64,000 bases of DNA from Pseudoips prasinana. Lineage: Eukaryota; Arthropoda; Insecta; Lepidoptera; Nolidae. Shown here one piece after another: positions 10,701 through 19,700 of this stretch. Location of the stretch: NCBI GenBank assembly GCA_951640165.1, contig OX621257.1:7637201-7701200 (forward strand), written 5' to 3'. A program made the position numbers and the translations under genes. The number at the start of each line of letters is the position of its first letter. The first letter of the stretch is position 1. Below the pieces are notes generated by a model, which did no database searches, was not told where the DNA came from, and worked only from the letters and a program-made list of their open reading frames with translations.

Positions 10701-13700
10701 ATCTATATAAGTATGCCGGATCTAAGAACCAACTATACTTTGTAGTAAAAAAAATGATCTCCGTTTATTGCCCTACATAATGGTCGATATTATTATAATA
10801 ACTGCAAATCTGAATATTTTATACTAAATAAAAATAGTTGGGTTTTACTAGTTGCCTGTACACAAAAACACACACACTGTGCATAATGAATAATGCTAGA
10901 AAAACTAACATTTTATAGTGATGAACATACGAAGACTGTTACTGATTTGTCGATAAGGTATTTTGAATATAAATATACATACATTTATATACCTAGTGAG
11001 AACCGCTTAATACTTTTTTTATGTTTTACTAGTAGCGTTTTATGACACCTGTAATAATAATAATAATTTAATGTTTTATTCTCATCAGCCTGATGTAGTT
11101 CACTGCTGGACATCTCCCCCAAAGGTTGCCACAACGTTGTCATCTGGGGCTCTACCGGCTAAGTCGCCGAGCATCGATTTCTTAAATGGTGTTCAAATAA
11201 ATAAAGGTTAAAAATGACTTAATCTATCGTTAAATCGGCTTCCATTAGCACATGTGATTAATAAATGGGCCGGAATCGATCCTCAACGTTGAAGCCGATT
11301 TAAAACTTGATTAAGGCATTTTAACCTTTATTTATTTGAACGCCATTTAAGAAATCGTTGTTCGGTGACTTAGCCGGTAGAACCCCTGGACGGGTTAGCC
11401 GTAGCTACCACGCGGGTACCTAAGTTAGGTGGTAGTCAGTGCCCAGTACATAATATAATATCTGGGGACAATGTCTCACAGATCATCCTAGCCCCAAACT
11501 AAGCAAAGCTTGTACTATGGGTACCAGGCGACGATATACATACTTATGTAGATAGATAAATACTTAAATACATAGAAAACATCCATGACTCAGAAACAAA
11601 TATTCGTGCTCATCACAAAAATATTTGCACTTACCGGGATTCGAACCTAGAACCACCAGCTTCGTAGGCAGGAGCACTACCAACTAGGCTATGGTGACCG
11701 TACATAGTAGCTGCTGCTGCCCGACTACCTGGTAAAGTCGCCTTTTATAAAACTCGCAGGAAGGTATGGGCTGATCCTGTTATTCTTCCTGGGCCAGAAA
11801 CCACGAATCAAAAATAATTGTTTCTTGTCAGCCAAACAGTAACACCCTTATTTAAAATCGAAGTCTAAAGTTAAACAGCAGGTTGATCCTTGGTTTAGTC
11901 GAAAACCATCAAATGAGATTGCTTTATTCTGACTTCGTTTTTAAATAGAGTAGAAACTAATAAACCAAATAATTGTCATTTATCTTTAAACCCCTTCAAC
12001 ACATCCATCGTTTATATTTTCCAGTGGTTATCTGGTGGTACCCTTGAGTCGGAGTAAATAAAAAAAAATAAAAAAGGTTATTATTCACGTAGACTTTAAA
12101 AAAGCGCTTGTAAATAGTCAGAACATTTTTGTAGTAATATATAATTAATTTATAATTATTTCTAGGTACATATAGATATTTAGATACACGGATTGTAGGA
12201 AACAATTTACAATAAGATTTATTTTATAACAGTAACGATATTTAACTAACTTAAATTAAGTTATTGTCAAAGATAATGTGTAGGTTTAATTATCAACATT
12301 TTATATTTTAGCTATATTTTAACTACATATTGTCGAATGGTTCTGTCTATATTAAGGTACGAATTAAATAGTTATTCAATAGGCCCCACAGTAGGACCCC
12401 CTTCTGACATGACTTAACGACTGCTGTATTACGACAACAACCGGGACCGATAGCATAACGTACCTACCCTCCGAAACACAGAGACGCTCAAAAATATAAC
12501 CATTTTGGTTGTCACCCATCTATAGATCTATAGTGCCTAGGTGCTTTTCCCCACTGATTGGTGAGTGCAACTAGTTATAAGCATGTACTACATAATGCAG
12601 TTGTATTATTTTATGTATTTCAGGTGATCCAAAAGAAGAGGGAATCTCTAAATAAGAGTAGTAGTGAAATAACAATGAAGCATTCAGGTAAATTAAATAA
12701 GCTCCTCTTTAGCGAAAACTGTAACATAACTTGCATAACTCGCATAACACACAATCATAAACCACGTCAATCAGTGACGTCGCGTCAAGAGGAACGAGTT
12801 CGGTTACGGTACCCTTAATAAACATAAAGCCTTATTTTCAATGAGTCACTTAATAAGAAACTGTTGAAGAAAATTGTAACCTTCGCGTCTCAGGTCAGAT
12901 GACTTCTAAATAAATTAAAAATAAAATTGAAAAGGTAGTCGTACACTTTAAAAAAGCGCTTGTTAACAGTCGGAACATGTTTGTAGTAATACAGTTATTA
13001 TTACTAGTTACTTATTACAGATATTTAGGTACACGGAATGTCAAAACATTTTTACAATTTATTTTATAACTAGCTGTGCCCGCGACTTCGTTCACGTGGA
13101 TGTCGGAACTTAACAATCTATTTTTTTGTGTAAAGCGCTGTGGGAGGATACCGATACAATTTTTTATTTTATTTAATTTAGTGCTTCTTTATTTTGCCTG
13201 TGGAACCATCTGGAGCCTACACAAAAACGTTATTGGGGTTGTTTACGCGTGAAAGAGCTACGTATAGTTGACCATGGGAAAAGCATCCACCCCCGCAACG
13301 GATATTGTCTGGCCCTGAGCTTTATTAATCGTCATGGCATAACAGAGACTGTCCGGGAATTGCACTGGTTTGAAAGAGAAAGGAAAGTTTTTAGGAATTA
13401 TAGGTATCCTTGGAATAAAAACAATATCACCGGCGCCGCAACCTGATATTTCAGCTTCGATAATGTTTTGCTGCAGATTTGTGACTTTGAGCTGAGTGCC
13501 TTTACAAAGTTTGGGAGGACATAAATTTCTGAGGAGAATTATTGGTACACCGATTTTTAAAACTATTTTGTGGGCTGGAAGTCCGGGTGTGCTGAGGGAA
13601 TCCAAAAATTCTACCAGGTAGTGCGTGGCGTCATCTTCTTCCATAACTGTATTTATTGAGATATATTCTTTACTATTCCCGGACGCATGAGTCAATATTT

Positions 13701-16700
13701 TGAAATGAATTGCCGCAGCTCGGTCATCGCGGGGAGTCAAAATAGCTCGCTGACATAGCCAAGAACCAGCTTGATTTCCCATGTTTGTGGTATCACCGTA
13801 CACAGAAGAAATTAGCTCCTGCTGTGATGTAACGTAAGAGCAGAGATTACCAATCAAAATAACTTCCATCTTCTTGTACGGGGTATGTGCCATCGCCTAT
13901 TTGTTACAATAAATTGGCAAACTCCTGTGAGCAGCCTCTGACTGATCGGGCTCCCTCCTATACTTATAATTATCTCTTGATTAGCCAATAAGGACCTGTT
14001 GTGACAAATTTCACGTACCCTGTCAAGAATTTCTCCATCAGTATTTAGTTGTACATGTCTCATAAAATTTTCAGCAAACTTGTCATGGTACTTTTGCCAT
14101 AACTGGTAAGCACCCGATAACGCACAAAAGGTCAATAAGATTGCAAACAAATGTCGCAAGCGATGTGGACTATCGCTCACGCATGCTTCCGCTAGAGCGT
14201 CATCCCAATGCTGACCTCCATCTAATAAATGGCGTGCGCGGCAAGCGGCCTGGTATGTGGGATGTTCAATATCATCCACTTTACGGAGCTCAGCAAAAGA
14301 CGTAGGTCCTCGCACTACATGGACCAGACTGTGGGATGAACTCACACGTGAGCACGCCACGTGAACCTTCCTTAAGTCAATTCCAGCTAACTTGATAGTT
14401 GGACTTTGCGATTTGGTGATGGTTATCGCGACACACACTTTTATAGGGAACTACAGTATTTTAAACTGAAAAGGGAAATCATTTGGCACTAACGGAATAC
14501 GTGACACGAACACTGTTTCTCCCTGGGCGGATCCAGGCATAATAGTAGCCTCTATAACACGATGCAAAGTTTTGACTTGAAGCCTAGTGCCCTTGCAAAG
14601 TTTAGGTGGCTTCAAATTCCTTAGAACCATTATAGGTATACCCACACGCAACATACATCCCCTATTATACGCCCTTATGGGTGGAAATTCCTAAAATCCC
14701 GAAATACATATTTTTAACGGAAAGGCCAAATACCAATTTTCATGCATTTCACTTAAAAAATTACTCACTTTTCATACAAACTTACATCCCCTATTTTACG
14801 CCCTTGGGGTGGAATTTCCAAAAATTCTAAAATATTAATTTTAATTTTAGCTGAACTACTAAATATAAGTTTCAATGCCTTTAACTTCAAAAATGACGGA
14901 TTTTCATACAATCTTTCATTCTCTATTTTACCCCCTTAGGGTTAGTCTTTCCAAAAACCCTTCCTTAGTGAATTCATACGTCATAAAAAGTACCTACCGG
15001 CAAAATTTCCGTTCCAAAGTCGTTCAGGCTGTGCGTTGATATGTCAGTCAGTCAGTTTCCTCTTTTACATAGGTAGGTATATAGATTTGTGCTGAGAAAA
15101 TTATGAGAGACAGGGTTTATTTACTATATTCATATACATTCAATCAGACAGGCTCAATAAAATTCGAATCGTCTGTACATTCGCGTTACAGACGAATCGA
15201 CAGCACAAACTTTCGATCGACTGACATTATAATTTAAAATTAAATTATAACAAATCCAACCTTGTACATAATTTAATTTGCCCAAAGAAAACAGAATATT
15301 TTAATAACCAATTTTGGACAACGACATACTTCTAGCCAACCAAGACCTTATTTCGAAACATTTCGGAACATTCAAAGCCCTAATCTGAACACCGCGAGTC
15401 AAAAGCAATGCACAGCGACATCTATCGAAATAAAATTCAACTATCAAGCACAACGACATCTATCGAAATAAAAATCAACTATCAATAATTTTAAATGAAA
15501 TACAACAAATCCAACCTTCTACATAATTCAATTTGCCCAAAGAAAACAGATTTTTTTAATAACCAATTTTGGACAATGACATACTTCTAGGCAACCAAGA
15601 CCATATTTCGAAACAATTCAGAACATTCAAAACCCTACGTAACTCATGCAATCAGCAAACACGGGCAAATCTTAACACCGCGAGTCAAAAGAAATGCACA
15701 ACGACATCTTCTATCGAAATAAAAATCAACTATCAACCTAGTTCATTCAGAAAAGAGATGTCATATCGTCATAATGTCATATCGAAATAAAATTCAACTA
15801 TCAAGCACAACGACATCTATCGAAATAAAAATCAACTATCAATAATTTTAAATGAAATACAACAAATCCAACCTTCTACATAATTCAATTTGCCCAAAGA
15901 AAACAGATTTTTTTAATAACCAATTTTGGACAATGACATACTTCTAGGCAACCAAGACCATATTTCGAAACAATTCAGAACATTCAAAACCCTACGTAAC
16001 TCATGCAATCAGTAAACACGGGCAAATCTTAACACCGCGAGTCAAAAGAAATGCACAACGACATCTTCTATCGAAATAAAAATCAACTATCAACCTAGTT
16101 CATTCAGAAAAGAGATGTCATAATATGCACAATGACATCTATCGGAGAGTTAGGTAGTTCAACTATAAACATTAGTTCATCTTGAAGTAGTGTTATTTTT
16201 TCATGATTACTTTAAAATCTAATATCTTTTGATAGACTGAACCGATTGCAATAAAACAAAATCTAAATGTTACCTCAAGTTACGCTCAATCGTTGTGTAT
16301 AAAAGTTATCTACATTGCTTTCGTATATTTTACGTGATACCCGAACATATAAACAGACAAACAGACACACAGACAAACAGACAAAAATTCTAAAAATGCT
16401 GGAAATGGGTTCTATTGGTTGTTCTTTAATACCCTGGCTATTCTTTTTGGATTTTCTTTTGATGTACAAAAAATATTTTTCTACAGATTTATTATATGTA
16501 TAGATGGTAGTAATGTTTAGCTAGCTTGTATTAAGTTATTGTAAAGGAGATTATGTTTAGGTTTAATTAATTTATATTTTACTACATATTGTCGAATGGT
16601 TCTGTCTATATTAAGGTATGGATTCAGTATTATTATTATAACGGACCTTGTGTTTAAAACGACGGTCGCGCTTTAATGCTACCACTGGATCCGATGCGTC

Positions 16701-19700
16701 CCAACTGAGAAGACCCAGCGAAACAAACTCAGCAGGTTCATCTACTACCGGTTTCAACACGGCCCAGTTGAGACGGTCCGGCGAAACATTTACAACCGGG
16801 TATGAACACGGGATTTGGTCCACTTATAGTAATTATTTAGTAGGCAAACACAATATCTGCTCGATCGGTTGTCTGAATGAATATTAATTTAGATTATATT
16901 TAGAAAACAAAAGAAAAACATCCAAACAATAACATTATTCATTTTGAGACAGAGTCAATTAATTTAAATTTAGTATATGTTAGCAATCATATTACAGATA
17001 GTCACAAATAGTTCACATAACTCAACAAATTAGTCATGTGTATATGGCTACAAGATCTCCAGCAGGCAATGTGCAGGTAGGTGGTGAGCGCCAGGTGTCT
17101 TTGTCATCGATGTACTCTTTAGTGGTATAATAACCCCTAGCTATAAGTACACGTTCAATATGTGTCTTGTAACTTGTGTCAGGCAGATCAGTAATGTGAG
17201 TAGGAAGCTTGTTATAAAACCGAATACAATTTCCTAAAAATGGTTTATTTGTCTTGCTGACTCTAAAGCCTGGTATTGCATGTTTGTATTTATTCCTAGT
17301 ATTAATGATATGCAGTACACTTTTTTTTCTATAGTTATTAATATTTTTTCTAACATACAATATATTCTGATATATATACTCAGATGGCACCGTTAGTATA
17401 TTTACTTCTTTAAACAAAGTTCGCAAAGATTCGCGACTACCTATAAATGGCTCTGACTGCTGTTTTTTGTAAAATGAAAATAGTACTTATGTCAGCTGCC
17501 GAACCCCACAGCTAAATGCCATAGGACATAATACTATGGAAGTACGCGAAATATACCAATCTAGCAGTTTGTTCATTTGACAATTGTCTTATTTTCCAAA
17601 CGGCATAGGAAGCCGAACTCAATTTAGCTGCTAGCTTTTCAATCTGAGGAGCCTATTGCAATTTTGCATCTAGTGTCAATCCCAGAAATATGGTCGACGG
17701 AACTAAGTCTAAAATTTCCTCACTTAATGCAACTGTTGGTATAACCTGTCTCACATTTGGTAATGAGAATTTGATACATTTCGTTTTCCCTGCATTTATT
17801 AAGAGGTTATTTGCTAAAAACCATTTTGATATAAGACCGAGTGTTTTATTCTGTTCAATAAAATTTTTGTCCTTCCTATTTACTTTAAATCGTATCGTCA
17901 GCGATCAAAACTATGTCTGATACTTTCTTCACCAGATAAGGGAGATCATTAATATATACTAGAAATAAAAATGGGCCCAGAATAGATCCCTGTGGCACCC
18001 GCATTTTCAAAGGATGACGTGCCGAAATGATACCATCTATCGAAACCATCTCTTCTCGACCAAATAAATAGGACACTACAAGATCAAGAGATGTACCATA
18101 TGTAGAGATTCTATATAGGTGAAGTCAGTAAACATTTTACAGAAGACAAGCTGATATACCGATTTCTTCAGCCAATGACGTGTTTTATATGAGATATCGT
18201 ATAAACAACAAAATTTTCACTAACTCCAATTCACACGAACTTAGTTGTACCGCATTTTTCTCCCCGAGTTCCATCAGGAAAATATGTTCCGTCATTATCA
18301 TATTAGCCGGAAGACATCCACAATTAGTAAGTATTGCGCTTTCCGCATCCATAAGTTTTCAACCTTACAAGATCTTCGATCCATCTTATAGGCGGCCTGC
18401 CCACGCTGCGTCTTCTAGTTCGTGGTTGCTACTCGAAAACCTTCGTGCCCCAACGGCCGTTGGTTCTACGAGCTATGTGCCCCACCCCCTACCACTTAAA
18501 CTTTGCGATTCTTCGGGCTATGTCAGTGACTTTAGTTTGTTTGCGGATTTCGACATTTTGATTCAATCGGTAACTGAGCATAGCCCTCTCCATTGCTCTT
18601 CGAAAATATATTTATCAGTTGAATATTTTTCAGGTTTGCGCTACAAGCCGTTCCTAGACCATTTGCTTGAATTATCTAAATATAATGCCTTAACTGACAA
18701 AGAGATGCGAGAAGAAGTGGATACTGCTATTTTTACTGGTTTTGACACTTCGTCAAATCTACTCACTTTTATTTTGATAGCTTTGGGAGCACATCCTGAT
18801 GCACAAGAGAAACTGTTTGAAGAGTAAGTGATGATTATCTATGCCCAATAATCTACGATCGCGACCTTTTAGTGGATTAGTCGTGACCATGGCCTATTGG
18901 GCACAGTTTATTTGTCATCTATATGACGTTTTGTCTGATTTATTTCAGTTAAAAAGTTAAAATATTATTTGTTAGTTTTATTAATATCTTTATTATTTAT
19001 AATACAGGATAAAAACATTATTCCCGACCGACAGAGACGTGGAAAAAGATGATTTACCAAATTTAGTATACACTGAGGCTGTCATCAAAGAAACACTGCG
19101 ACTCTACTCAATTGGACCTGTTACTTTGAGACACGTGGAAAAAGATGTTAAACTTAGTAAGTTCATATGATTGCGTTAGTTAAATTGATGATAACAATTT
19201 GTGCTCTATTTTTTTTCCTCTGCCAGTGGCTATTTTCTGTCGGAAATCCTGGTGACACTGCTCTCAGCTTTGAATTATTATGCTGGCCGCCCCAATAAAC
19301 TTCATAGCCTAGTATTGTAACCTGGATACAAATCGCACCCAGACTCAGAAGAATTATATATGGGTCTCAGAAATAGTTGTCCTGTGTAGGTATTGAACCC
19401 AAAACAAGTGCCCACGTGTTTTAGGTTTAATGCCTACAGATTTTAACTACTGCGCCAAACCTGCTGACAAAATAGTTATGATATTTTTGCTTTTCACTAA
19501 GCTGGATTAATAATGGCTATTTTTCTCTGCCTACCCCTTTGGGAAACAGTCTTGAGTCTATGGATGTATGTACAAAAAATAGCTCACATTATGAGAAACA
19601 AGGATTAACAGTCCATTTGTGCAGTCGGTCTTATCAGATACCAATGCTTTTCTTTCTTTTTTAATAAGACGACACCCACACTACGGAATTTTTCCTTATA

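Larger units (their letters stand above)
13070..16504 (-). mobile_element. Helitron, degraded, minus strand
   Basis: Read on the minus strand the element starts A|TCTATACATATAATAAA and ends GGGCACAGCTAG|T. That is a 5' TC, a 3' CTAG and insertion between A and T, as Helitrons do. The limits are supported by an empty-site comparison: flanks 13020-13069 and 16505-16617 join to match 12170-12370 and 34170-34290 without the insert. Inside are Helitron helicase remnants (13258-14654), diverged ACGCCCTTNGGGTGGAATTT-type repeats (14655-14945), and a tandem repeat (15251-16135). A second 5'-like end (TCTATATACC on the minus strand) lies at 15085, so it may be a nested or chimeric element. Confidence 0.75.

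Noticed and set aside
15085..15086. 15085 as the outer 5' end of the Helitron
   Set aside because: The flank beyond it does not match the empty-site repeat, while 16504/16505 does; kept only as a possible inner end.
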